A DNA stretch of 41,461 bases from the NCBI GenBank assembly GCA_964465385.1, contig CAYXIM010000004.1:1-41461 (forward strand). The letters run 5' to 3'. This DNA comes from JAAYBY01 sp964465385. Its GTDB lineage: Bacteria; Bacillota; Clostridia; Saccharofermentanales; UBA5734. Position numbers and translations under genes: made by a program. Every line of letters starts with the position of its first letter. Position 1 is the stretch's first letter. Below, one piece after another: positions 1-7,493 of this stretch. Under the pieces are notes generated by a model. It saw nothing but the letters and a program-made list of their open reading frames with translations, was not told the origin of the DNA and ran no database searches.

Positions 1-32
1 GGAAGCATCGAACAGATTGGGATGAAGCATGA
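1..32 (+). CDS. 3' end of an upstream gene (partial)
   Basis: The third forward frame stays open from the window edge and stops at TGA 30-32, which overlaps the ATG of the next gene at 29 in an ATGA arrangement. The same 4-base overlap joins the next three genes, so this is probably the tail (KHRTDWDEA) of the preceding operon member. Another frame reads to a stop at 52-54, so the choice rests on the overlap only. Too little is present to name the product. NusG_II/Gx transporter pairs often follow an ApbE-type flavin transferase, but nothing here proves that. Confidence 0.4.
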   Translation, partial: KHRTDWDEA

Positions 33-466
33 AGCAGGAGCAGGTCAAAGATAAACACAAAAGGAGCCGCGACAAACAACGCTGGCTCGCCCTGTTGAAA
101 CCGGGAGACTGGCTGACGGTGCTGGTCATTGTCTTGCTGGCCAGCCTTCTTTTTGTGCTTGCCGGACAACGTAAAAAAGACGCCACAGGGGCTGTCTTGC
201 TCGATCACGGTGACGTTGTGCACACTTGGACCATGGACGAACTGCTTGAGGGTGGGACCTATGCCTATAGCAGCCCACCCTACACCTACACCATCGCTTT
301 TGAGGACGGCAAGATCTGCTTCGCTGAAGCGGATTGTCCGGACCGTGTCTGTGTGGCGACCGGCTGGTTGAGCCACTCAGGTCAGCTGGCGGCTTGTGTC
401 CCCGGGCATGTGGTGTTGAAAATGAGTGAACAGGAAGAAAATGCTGTGGATGTGATCATCCGATGA
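29..466 (+). CDS. NusG domain II-containing membrane protein
   Basis: A 145-residue protein with a charged N-terminus, one membrane segment at about residues 28-47 and an extracytoplasmic C-terminal domain. That domain carries the NusG_II pattern: a cysteine-rich stretch (CFAEADCPDRVCVATGW) at about 92-109, then GQLAACVPGHVVL. In Firmicutes such proteins sit next to Gx transporter genes and, often, ApbE-like flavin transferases, which suggests a role in an envelope redox or transport complex; the biochemical function is not established. It overlaps the next gene by 4 bases (ATGA), so the two are probably translationally coupled. The start at 29 has only a weak upstream purine stretch but overlaps the upstream stop codon. 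Confidence 0.8.
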   Translation: MKQEQVKDKHKRSRDKQRWLALLKPGDWLTVLVIVLLASLLFVLAGQRKKDATGAVLLDHGDVVHTWTMDELLEGGTYAYSSPPYTYTIAFEDGKICFAEADCPDRVCVATGWLSHSGQLAACVPGHVVLKMSEQEENAVDVIIR

Positions 467-1020
467 GTACCCAACAGGAAAAACTGAGGCGGCTGACGGT
501 TGATGCCCTGCTCTTGTCGCTGGCGCTGGTCCTATCCGTGGTTGAGCGTTGGATTCCCCTGGAGCTGTTGGTGCCGCTTCCGGGCATCAAGCTGGGCCTG
601 GCCAACGTGGTGACCTTGCTGGCCGTTTTAGAGCTTCAGATGACGGATGCCCTGGCCTTGGTCTTTATCCGCAGCCTGCTGCTTGGATTTATCAGTGGGC
701 CGACAACGTTTGCTTTTTCCCTGACCGGGGGCCTTCTGGCCCTGTTGGTCATGTGGGGGTCGCACCGGATCAACCGGGGCTTTTTCTCAATCATCGGGAT
801 CAGCCTGCAAGGGGCGGCTGCTCATAACATGGGGCAGGTTGCCGTGGCAGCCCTGTTGCTGCAAGAACCGCGCCTGTTGACGATGTACCTGCCGCTCTTG
901 CTCTTGACCGGCCTGGTCACGGGCACCCTGACGGGCCTGGTGGCCCAACCGGTTGTTGCCTGGTTTCGTCGGACAAGGCCGGAGGCTACACCAGCCAAGC
1001 CTTCGGGAGGCCCAACATGA
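463..1020 (+). CDS. Gx transporter family protein (heptaprenyl diphosphate synthase component I-like)
   Basis: A 185-residue, very hydrophobic protein with about five membrane segments. The N-terminal pattern (LRRLTVDALLLSLALVLSVV, then PLPGIKLGLANVVTLLAV) is typical of the Gx transporter family, also labelled Hpre_diP_synt_I. The old name comes from the heptaprenyl diphosphate synthase annotation, but family members look like small-molecule permeases related to ECF-type S components. Substrate unknown. It follows the NusG_II protein with a 4-base overlap and overlaps the PAP2 gene by 4 bases, so the three probably form one envelope-associated operon. The C-terminus (RRTRPEATPAKPSGGPT) is a short polar tail. 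Confidence 0.85.
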   Translation: MSTQQEKLRRLTVDALLLSLALVLSVVERWIPLELLVPLPGIKLGLANVVTLLAVLELQMTDALALVFIRSLLLGFISGPTTFAFSLTGGLLALLVMWGSHRINRGFFSIIGISLQGAAAHNMGQVAVAALLLQEPRLLTMYLPLLLLTGLVTGTLTGLVAQPVVAWFRRTRPEATPAKPSGGPT

Positions 1021-1610
1021 ACTGGGTCGGCCTTTTGGCACCCTTTGCCTGGCTGGCAGCTTTTTTCCTGCTGGCCGCCATCAACCATGTCCTGGATACC
1101 TTAAACCTTTGGGTGCGTAACCAGGTCCACCGGACCCGCCTCAAGCGCCTGCAACCGTTTATGCTGCTGACCCACCGCATCAACGATGTGCCTGCCATGA
1201 GCGTGCAGCTGGCCTTGCTCAGCCTCTTGCTGGGTCTTTATTTTGGCAGCTGGTACCGGGCAACCATTCTGGCTGGCACCATGATCGTGCAAATGGCCAT
1301 GATCGGCCTGATCAAGCAGGTCACTGCAGTCGATCGTCCACCGCACGTCACTGCGTCCATTTACCTGGCTTCCGGCTCCTATCCCAGCGGGCACAGCTCC
1401 ATCAGCTTGTCTTATGCCCTGTTGGTTCCGGCTGTTTTCTCGCCCTTTATGTCTCCGTTGGGGGCAGGCCTGCTGACCGGCGCCCTGGTGCTGTTTTCTC
1501 TTGTGACCGCTTACGGCCGCCTTTATCTGGACGTCCACTGGTTCACAGATTTGTTGGGCGGCTGGTTTCTGGCCTTCTCAGCTGTCCTGGCCGCCCGCTT
1601 ACTGTTATAA
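1017..1610 (+). CDS. Phosphatase PAP2 family membrane protein
   Basis: A 197-residue polytopic protein with all three PAP2 signatures: K-X6-RP (KQVTAVDRP, about residues 99-107), PSGHS (about 122-126) and R-X5-H-X3-D in RLYLDVHWFTD (about 168-178). These form the acid-phosphatase active site used by lipid phosphate and undecaprenyl-pyrophosphate phosphatases. The protein likely dephosphorylates a lipid or prenyl (pyro)phosphate at the membrane; the exact substrate cannot be read from sequence. It overlaps the Gx transporter gene by 4 bases. A PopT-type DUF368 protein, linked to undecaprenyl phosphate transport, lies 16 kb away, but there is no operon link. Confidence 0.88.
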   Translation: MNWVGLLAPFAWLAAFFLLAAINHVLDTLNLWVRNQVHRTRLKRLQPFMLLTHRINDVPAMSVQLALLSLLLGLYFGSWYRATILAGTMIVQMAMIGLIKQVTAVDRPPHVTASIYLASGSYPSGHSSISLSYALLVPAVFSPFMSPLGAGLLTGALVLFSLVTAYGRLYLDVHWFTDLLGGWFLAFSAVLAARLLL

Positions 1611-1652
1611 TGAGAGCGATTGACTGTAAGGACCTGTCTGGAGGAAGCATCG

Positions 1653-2864
1653 TTGCGTCTGATCATCACCACTTTTTTTGGCGTTGAAGCCCTGACCGCA
1701 CGCGAGATAGAGCAGCTGGGTTACCCGCGTGAACAGATCACTGTTGCCAACGGGCAGCTTGTGCTGGAAGCGGGAGACCACTGGCCTGATATCGCCCGGG
1801 CGGTCGCTTGCCTCAATATCCACCTGGCAACAGCCGAGCGTGTCCTCCTTGAAGTGGCTGCCTTTGCGGCAAGCACCTTTGATGACCTGTTTGACCAGAC
1901 GCGCCAGCTGCCCTGGCGCGAGTGGATCAATGACGGCTTTGCTTTCACCGTGAAAGGGTATTCCCGCCAATCCAAACTGTTTGGTGTCCCAGCCATTCAA
2001 CGCCTGATTAAAAAAGCGGTTGTCAGCCGTCTTTTGGAGCAAAGGGGCTTGAGGCCGGACAGCCAGTTGCCGGAAGACCCCGCACTGGGCCTGATCCGCC
2101 TTCACTTCAGCGTGGTGTCTGACCAGGTGCGATTGATGATCGACACCTCGGGGGACGGCTTGCACAAACGGGGCTACCGGCCCCTGCGCCACCAGGCGCC
2201 CTTGCGGGAGACCCTGGCGGCGGCCATGGTCATGATCGCCACCAGTCACCGGCAACCGGACGAAGTGTTGCTCGACCCCCTTTGCGGCTCGGGCACCCTG
2301 CCCATCGAGGCGGCCCTGCTGGCGTCACAGACCCCGCCCGGTCTCAACCGGTCTTTTGCTGCACAACGGTGGCCCCTGGTTGGCCCCGCACCGTTTCAAC
2401 GTTGCAAAGAGGCCGCCCGGGACCAGATCCTGCCGGCCAAAGCAGACCAGGTCCGCCTGTTGGGATCCGACTGGTCTTTGCAAGCCATCCAGACAGCCCA
2501 GGACAATGCCAAACGGGCCGGTGTGGTCCCCTGGGTGCGTTTCATTCAAGCAGACATCCGCAGCCTGGCGCTGGATCCCTTGCTCAAGGAGGCCGCTGCC
2601 AAGCGCCTGCTGGTCCTGAGCAACCCGCCCTATGGCCATCGCTTGGAAAGTCCTGAGCAGGCGCAAGCCGTCCACAAACTGCTGATCGACCGGTTTTTAG
2701 ACCAAGGGCGTGCCAACCCGGACACGCGTTTTTTCGTCTTGACCCCCCTGGCGACGTTTGAACAACTGGCCGGTGGCCCGGCAGATAAACGCCGCAAACT
2801 CTACAACGGCATGATACCGTGTACGCTGTATCAATATTACCGACAAAGGAGACCCCAGTCATGA
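1653..2864 (+). CDS. THUMP domain class I SAM-dependent RNA methyltransferase (RlmL/YpsC-like)
   Basis: A 403-residue protein starting at TTG 1653, chosen because GGAGG lies at 1640-1644 with 8-base spacing and because the protein then begins MRLIITTFFGVEALTAREIE, the usual family start. An earlier in-frame TTG at 1620 has no ribosome site. The N-terminal half is the THUMP-type RNA-binding region. The C-terminal half is a Rossmann methyltransferase with the SAM loop DPLCGSGTLPIEAA (about residues 208-221) and the catalytic NPPYG motif (about 323-327) typical of N2-guanine or N6-adenine methylation. It probably modifies 23S rRNA. The stop overlaps the next ATG (ATGA). Confidence 0.88.
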   Translation: MRLIITTFFGVEALTAREIEQLGYPREQITVANGQLVLEAGDHWPDIARAVACLNIHLATAERVLLEVAAFAASTFDDLFDQTRQLPWREWINDGFAFTVKGYSRQSKLFGVPAIQRLIKKAVVSRLLEQRGLRPDSQLPEDPALGLIRLHFSVVSDQVRLMIDTSGDGLHKRGYRPLRHQAPLRETLAAAMVMIATSHRQPDEVLLDPLCGSGTLPIEAALLASQTPPGLNRSFAAQRWPLVGPAPFQRCKEAARDQILPAKADQVRLLGSDWSLQAIQTAQDNAKRAGVVPWVRFIQADIRSLALDPLLKEAAAKRLLVLSNPPYGHRLESPEQAQAVHKLLIDRFLDQGRANPDTRFFVLTPLATFEQLAGGPADKRRKLYNGMIPCTLYQYYRQRRPQS

Positions 2865-3640
2865 AAGCCATCATCCTCGCTGCAGGTTATGCCACCCGCC
2901 TGTATCCCCTGACCAAAGACCGCGCCAAACCCTTGTTGCCGGTTCAAGGACGGCCGATCATCGATTACTTGGTGGACCATGCCCGGCGCATTCCGGATCT
3001 GGATGCCATCAAGGTGGTCAGCAACGATCGCTTTTCGCCGCAATTTGAAGCCTGGGCTTCCCAACGCGGCCACCAGACCCGTGGGACGGACGGTCGGACC
3101 ATCCCCATCCATGTCCTCAATGATGGGACCGTCAGTCAGGAGGACCGGCTGGGCGCCATTGGCGATATGCAGTTTTGTATCGATCACTTCGGCATAGATG
3201 ACGACCTGCTGGTTTTAGCAGGAGACACCCTTTTCACCGGTTCCTTGTTCAAGGCCTGGGAGGTCTTCAGGGAGCATGGCCAGGACCTGATCCTGGCCTC
3301 GCCGGTCAGCCCCGGGGAAGACCCCAGCCGCTTTGCCATCGCCCAGACAGACGCGGATGGCCTGGTCCAACACCTGGAAGAAAAGCCCAAGGAACCCAAA
3401 AGCAACCTGGCTGTCTTTGCCTTGTATTTTTATCGACGGGACACCGTCCCCATGATCCGCCAGTACCTGGCTGCTGGCCACAACCCGGATGCCCCGGGTC
3501 ATTTCCCGGTTTGGCTCTATCAGCGCAAACCCGTTCGTGTGCATTTGTTCGAAGGCGACTGTGTAGATATCGGGACCCCCCAGGCTTATCAGGAGGTTAT
3601 GACAACCTTCCCTGCGTCCTTGCCAGACGAACACGTGTAA
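2861..3640 (+). CDS. Sugar-phosphate nucleotidyltransferase family protein
   Basis: A 259-residue NTP_transferase-fold protein. The N-terminal MKAIILAAGYATRLYPLT followed by KAKP-like residues (DRAKPLLPVQGRPIIDYL) is the nucleotide-binding signature, and DTLF at about residue 120 is the usual metal-binding Asp region. Such enzymes couple a sugar or amino-alcohol phosphate to an NTP to give an activated donor for envelope polymers. The family includes glucose-1-phosphate thymidylyltransferases and LicC-type cytidylyltransferases; specificity is not clear here. Start ATG 2861 has AAAGGAG at 2845-2851 and overlaps the methyltransferase stop by 4 bases, so it is the last gene of the first operon. 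Confidence 0.82.
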   Translation: MKAIILAAGYATRLYPLTKDRAKPLLPVQGRPIIDYLVDHARRIPDLDAIKVVSNDRFSPQFEAWASQRGHQTRGTDGRTIPIHVLNDGTVSQEDRLGAIGDMQFCIDHFGIDDDLLVLAGDTLFTGSLFKAWEVFREHGQDLILASPVSPGEDPSRFAIAQTDADGLVQHLEEKPKEPKSNLAVFALYFYRRDTVPMIRQYLAAGHNPDAPGHFPVWLYQRKPVRVHLFEGDCVDIGTPQAYQEVMTTFPASLPDEHV

Positions 3641-3800
3641 GAAGCGATGTTTTGATAAAATCGCCCAAAACCCCTTGTCTCACGGCTTAGGATGCCTTGC
3701 CAAAAGTGTGTTCGGTTTTGAGGCGTAAGAACTGAAAAAATGAAACCACGTCAACATCGGGGTTTCAAGAGACGAAAACCGTGAAAGCCTTGTCCCATAG

Positions 3801-3858
3801 TTATGCACAGAGTTATCCACATTATCCACAGCCTAAAACGGGCGGTGCTTGTGGAAAA
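3801..3858 (+). promoter_or_regulatory. Cluster of DnaA boxes
   Basis: Three DnaA-box nonamers stand in direct orientation within 30 bases: TTATGCACA (3801-3809), TTATCCACA (3813-3821) and TTATCCACA (3822-3830). A fourth, in opposite orientation, is TGTGGAAAA at 3850-3858 (TTTTCCACA on the other strand). Two match the consensus exactly. The cluster lies 34 bases upstream of the proA start and no dnaA, dnaN or rnpA gene is nearby. It could be a DnaA titration site, a DnaA-regulated promoter or part of an unusual origin. The boxes are seen directly; the role is inferred. Confidence 0.75.
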
Positions 3859-3891
3859 AGACAAAACAAACAAAGAAAAGGAGCGAGCTGT

Positions 3892-5193
3892 ATGGATATC
3901 CAGACACTAACACAAGGGGCGCGCCAGGCAGCCGGCGACCTGAGCCAGCTGCCGTCTGAACAAAAAAACAAAGCCCTGCAGGCCGTTTCGCAAGCCCTGC
4001 AGGATCGATCCGCAGATATTTTCGCCGCCAACCAAGCGGACCTGACACGCAGCCGGCAAGAAGGTTTGGCTGAGCCGCTGCTCAAGCGCCTGCGTTTCGA
4101 CCAGGACAAGCTGCAAACGGTGCTGGATGGCATCGACAGCCTGATCGGTCTGGCTGATCCGGTTGAACAGGTTCTCATGGCAACGGAACTGGATCAGGGC
4201 CTGGACCTGTACCGGATCAGTTGCCCCATCGGTGTGATCGGCATTATTTTTGAATCGCGGCCAGATGCCCTGGTGCAAATTTCCACCCTGTGCCTGAAGA
4301 GCGGCAATGCTGTTTTGCTCAAGGGAGGCTCCGAGGCCCACGAGACCAACCGCATGCTCACACAGATCATTGCGGACGCCACACGCCAGGCTGGCCTGCC
4401 GGATGGCTGGATCAACCTGCTGGCTTCCCGGTCGGATGTGCAGGACCTGCTTGCCTGCCATGAAACCGTCGACCTGTTGATCCCGCGTGGCTCCAACGAA
4501 TTTGTGCAATACATCATGGCAAACACCAAAATTCCTGTGCTGGGGCATGCTGATGGGGTTTGCCACCTCTACATTGACCAGGCGGCCGATCCGGAAATGG
4601 CCCTTCGCCTGGCTTGTGACAGCAAAACGCAGTACGTTGCGGTCTGTAACGCGGTGGAGACCATCCTGATTCATGAGGCCCTGACAGATACGGTCTTCAA
4701 GGCTGTTACACAGGCCCTGCAGGAAGCTGGGATCACCCTCTACGGCTGCCCGAAAACCTGTGCCCTGATTGGCTGCCAGCCCGTTAGCGACTGGCATCAG
4801 GAATACCTGGACGAACAGGTGTCCATCCGCCTGGTTGCTTCTACTCAGGACGCCATTGACCATATCAACCGCTACGGCTCTCACCACACGGATGCCATTG
4901 TGACGGCTGACGAGGCTGCCGCCAGGCAGTTCATGACCCGGGTGGACTCAGCCAATGTGTTCTGGAACTGCTCCACGCGTTTCAGCGATGGGTTTCGTTA
5001 TGGTTTTGGTGCCGAGGTGGGCATCAGCACCAGCAAAATCCATGCACGTGGCCCCGTGGGTATTGAAGGGCTGCTCACCTACCAGTACCGCCTCTTCGGT
5101 CAGGGGCAGATCGTGGCAGATTATGCCAGTGGCAAGGCCACATTCACCCACCGCCCGCTTGACCTGGCGGACCCATCAAGGAGGAACGTATGA
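3892..5193 (+). CDS. proA: Glutamate-5-semialdehyde dehydrogenase (gamma-glutamyl phosphate reductase)
   Basis: A 433-residue aldehyde-dehydrogenase-fold enzyme that reduces gamma-glutamyl phosphate to glutamate semialdehyde with NADPH in proline synthesis. The gamma-glutamyl phosphate reductase signature is present at about residues 315-336 (V-x5-A-I-x-H-I then YGSHHTDAI). The HADGVCHLYID stretch holds the candidate active-site Cys at about 224. Start ATG 3892 has AAAAGGAG at 3877-3884; an in-frame GTG at 3781 would read through the DnaA boxes and is unlikely. The usual partner proB (glutamate 5-kinase) is not adjacent; a URO-D family gene overlaps its end instead. Confidence 0.95.
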   Translation: MDIQTLTQGARQAAGDLSQLPSEQKNKALQAVSQALQDRSADIFAANQADLTRSRQEGLAEPLLKRLRFDQDKLQTVLDGIDSLIGLADPVEQVLMATELDQGLDLYRISCPIGVIGIIFESRPDALVQISTLCLKSGNAVLLKGGSEAHETNRMLTQIIADATRQAGLPDGWINLLASRSDVQDLLACHETVDLLIPRGSNEFVQYIMANTKIPVLGHADGVCHLYIDQAADPEMALRLACDSKTQYVAVCNAVETILIHEALTDTVFKAVTQALQEAGITLYGCPKTCALIGCQPVSDWHQEYLDEQVSIRLVASTQDAIDHINRYGSHHTDAIVTADEAAARQFMTRVDSANVFWNCSTRFSDGFRYGFGAEVGISTSKIHARGPVGIEGLLTYQYRLFGQGQIVADYASGKATFTHRPLDLADPSRRNV

Positions 5194-6254
5194 CCAGCAA
5201 AGAACGGGTTCTGGCTGCCGGCAGGCGCCAACAAACCGATCGCACGCCCACCAGTATGCGCTGCACACCGGAAGCCATGCAGGCCCTCAAGGATCACCTG
5301 AACGTGCAAGATGCTGATGAGGTTTATGATGCGTTGGACATAGACCTGAGGTGGGTTTACCTGCCTTTCATTGGTCCAGCCAACCGTTCCACCCCGCCAC
5401 TGGGTGGCGAAGGGGTTGATTTCTGGGGTTGTACCAACACCCGGTCAGAAAACCCCTATAACGTGTATTTTGAGATCACCAAGCACCCGCTTGCTGACTG
5501 CAAAACAGCGGCTGATGTGCTGGCCTACCCCGGCTGGCCGGATCTGGACTGGTGGGATTATGAAGCCATTCCCGGCTTGATCGACCAGGCCTGCCAGAAA
5601 GGCGAGCGGGCCATCCTCTTTTTTGCCGGCGGCACCTTCGAGACCCCCTGGTACATGCGGGGCATGGAGCAGTTTTTCATGGACCTGCTGCTTGAACCGG
5701 AAATCGTGGATGCCATCTGCACCAAGGTGGGGGACTATTACCTGGAGCGGGCCAAACGCGTGCTGGATGTGGCCGGTGACCGGATCGATATCATCGGCTC
5801 CGGCGGTGACATTGGCGGCCAGCAAACCATGATGATCCGGCCTGAGCTCTGGCGACAACAAATCAAGCCGCACACCGCCCGCTTGATCGCTCCCTTCAAG
5901 GAGCGCGGTTACCTGACCTTCTATCATTCAGATGGTGCCATCACGCCTGTCATCGATGATTTGGTCGAGCTGGGCCTGGACATCTTAGACCCCATTCAGG
6001 TTGGCGCAGCCGGCATGACCCCGGAAAACATCTTTTCATCCTTTGGAGACCGCCTGTCTTTTCACGGCGCCATCGATGAGGTTGAGCTGCTGCCGCATGC
6101 CAGCCCCGACCAGGTATATGAAGAAACCAGGCGGGTCATCAGTATTTTGGGTCAAAACAACGGCTACATTGTCTCGCCCACACACGCCTTGCAGGGAGAC
6201 ACGCCGGCGGAAAACGTCGTGGCCATTTACCAGGCCGCCCGTGATGCCCGCTGA
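5190..6254 (+). CDS. Uroporphyrinogen decarboxylase (URO-D) family protein
   Basis: A 354-residue protein of the URO-D superfamily, recognised from the overall pattern: MTSKERVLAA-like start, GTFETPWYMRGMEQFFMDLL, HSDGAITPVIDDLVELGLDILDPIQ and FHGAIDEVELLP. Members of this branch in Clostridia are more often corrinoid or methyl-group transferases, or of unknown function, than true HemE. The His in the HSDG segment fits the metal-binding position of the methyltransferase branch. It overlaps proA by 4 bases (ATGA) and has GGAGG just upstream (5180-5184), so it is co-translated with proA. No other haem gene is in the window, which argues against haem synthesis. Confidence 0.82.
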   Translation: MTSKERVLAAGRRQQTDRTPTSMRCTPEAMQALKDHLNVQDADEVYDALDIDLRWVYLPFIGPANRSTPPLGGEGVDFWGCTNTRSENPYNVYFEITKHPLADCKTAADVLAYPGWPDLDWWDYEAIPGLIDQACQKGERAILFFAGGTFETPWYMRGMEQFFMDLLLEPEIVDAICTKVGDYYLERAKRVLDVAGDRIDIIGSGGDIGGQQTMMIRPELWRQQIKPHTARLIAPFKERGYLTFYHSDGAITPVIDDLVELGLDILDPIQVGAAGMTPENIFSSFGDRLSFHGAIDEVELLPHASPDQVYEETRRVISILGQNNGYIVSPTHALQGDTPAENVVAIYQAARDAR

Positions 6255-6277
6255 AGGTTCACCGCTGAAGGTTTGTC

Positions 6278-6307
6278 TTGTCTGTCAATTATTGTTAGTG
6301 GTACAAT
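6278..6307 (+). promoter_or_regulatory. Probable sigma-A promoter for the RpiB-type gene
   Basis: TTGTCT at 6278-6283 and TACAAT at 6302-6307 are separated by 18 bases. The site lies in the short gap between the URO-D gene and the isomerase start at 6335. It would give a leader of about 20-25 bases carrying the GGGGAG ribosome site. Confidence 0.5.
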
Positions 6308-6334
6308 ATAACGGATCAAAAAGGGGAGATGAGC

Positions 6335-6793
6335 ATGAAACTAATATTAGGCAGCGACCATGCAGGCTATCCGTTGAAACGTGCCATTATGGCGCATCTT
6401 GATAAAAAAGGCATCAGCTACCGCGATGCCGGCACAGTCAACGCACAAGAACCTGCCAGTTATGTCCACTACGGCCAGGCTGTGGCCAAGGCTGTTCTGG
6501 CCAAAGAGGCCGAGTTAGGCCTGGTCATCTGTGGCACCGGCTTGGGTATTTCCATGACCGTCAATAAATTTAAAGGCATTCGGGGGGCCCTGTGCTGCAA
6601 CGAGTACATGGCCCGTATGGCCAGGCAGCATAACAACGCCAATGTGCTGGCTTTGGGGGGGCGGGTGATCGGACCTGCCTTAGGGGTTTCGATTGTAGAC
6701 GCCTTTTTAGAGGGATCCTTTGAGAGTGGCGGCAGACACCAGGTTCGTGTCAACGAAATGAGCCAGGTGGAAGAAGAACAACTGAATCAATAA
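6335..6793 (+). CDS. RpiB/LacA/LacB family sugar-phosphate isomerase
   Basis: A 152-residue RpiB-family protein. Start ATG 6335 is preferred over ATG 6329 because GGGGAG (6323-6328) is then 6 bases away and the protein begins MKLILGSDHAGYPLKR. SDHAG is the family substrate-binding motif, and ICGTGLGISMTVNKFKGIRG with the following LCCNEYMARMARQHNNANVL matches the catalytic and phosphate-binding region, including the Cys of CGTG. Family members interconvert aldose and ketose phosphates (ribose 5-phosphate, allose or galactose phosphates). It may be ribose-5-phosphate isomerase, but the LacAB branch cannot be excluded. upp follows after a hairpin. Confidence 0.88.
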   Translation: MKLILGSDHAGYPLKRAIMAHLDKKGISYRDAGTVNAQEPASYVHYGQAVAKAVLAKEAELGLVICGTGLGISMTVNKFKGIRGALCCNEYMARMARQHNNANVLALGGRVIGPALGVSIVDAFLEGSFESGGRHQVRVNEMSQVEEEQLNQ

Positions 6794-6799
6794 CGCGAC

Positions 6800-6826
6800 A
6801 ACGGCCGTTTGAGCAAACCGGCCGTT
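6800..6826 (+). terminator. Hairpin between rpiB-type gene and upp (weak terminator or attenuator)
   Basis: CGGCCG-TTTG at 6802-6811 and CAAA-C-CGGCCG at 6814-6823 pair to give a GC-rich stem with one bulge and a tiny loop, followed by TTT. The T run is short, so it may only partly stop transcription before the upp ribosome site at 6836-6840. Confidence 0.5.
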
Positions 6827-6847
6827 TCGTCTGCAGGAGGCAATTTT

Positions 6848-7477
6848 ATGGATAACGTATTCGTTTTCGATCACCCGCTGATCCAGCACAAGATTTCATT
6901 GATGCGGGACAAACGGACCACCACCAAGGAATTTCGGGAATTGGTCTCTGAGGTGTCCATGTTGATGGCCTACGAGGTCACCCGGGACCTGCCTTTGGAA
7001 GAGATCGAAATCGAAACGCCGATTGCCAAAGCCAAAAGCAATGTGCTGGCTGGAAAAAAAATGGCCCTGATCCCCATCCTGCGTGCGGGCCTGGGCATGG
7101 TGGACGGGATGTTGAACCTGTTGCCCATGTCCAAGGTGGGCCACATCGGCCTGTATCGCGACCCGGTCAGCCTGGAGCCGGTTGAATACTACTGCAAACT
7201 GCCTGAAGATGCCACCGAGCGGGATGTGGTTTTGCTGGACCCCATGCTGGCAACGGGCGGCTCGGCTTCTGCCGCGGTCACATTTCTCAAAGAGAAAAAC
7301 ATCACCCACATCCGTTTCATGTGCTTGATTGCGGCGCCGGAAGGCATCGAACGCCTGCATTCAGATCACCCCGACGTGCCGATTTTTTGTGCGGCCAAGG
7401 ACCAACGCCTGGATGAGAACGCTTACATCGTACCAGGCTTGGGTGATGCGGGAGACCGTCTCTTCGGAACCCGCTGA
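6848..7477 (+). CDS. upp: Uracil phosphoribosyltransferase
   Basis: A 209-residue enzyme that salvages uracil by joining it to PRPP to give UMP. Start ATG 6848 follows AGGAGG with 7-base spacing. The protein begins MDNVFVFDHPLIQHKISLMR, the standard Upp start, and carries PILRAGLGMVDG, the PRPP-binding LLDPMLATGGSASAA (about residues 129-143) and the C-terminal uracil-binding IVPGLGDAGDRLFGTR. Length and all motifs are complete. It ends 16 bases from the convergent FHA gene. Confidence 0.97.
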   Translation: MDNVFVFDHPLIQHKISLMRDKRTTTKEFRELVSEVSMLMAYEVTRDLPLEEIEIETPIAKAKSNVLAGKKMALIPILRAGLGMVDGMLNLLPMSKVGHIGLYRDPVSLEPVEYYCKLPEDATERDVVLLDPMLATGGSASAAVTFLKEKNITHIRFMCLIAAPEGIERLHSDHPDVPIFCAAKDQRLDENAYIVPGLGDAGDRLFGTR

Positions 7478-7493
7478 ACAAAACCATCTCAGG

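Noticed and set aside
3641..3891. A complete chromosomal replication origin
   Set aside because: DnaA boxes are present, but there is no clear AT-rich unwinding region, no dnaA/dnaN neighbour and no change of gene strand around the site.
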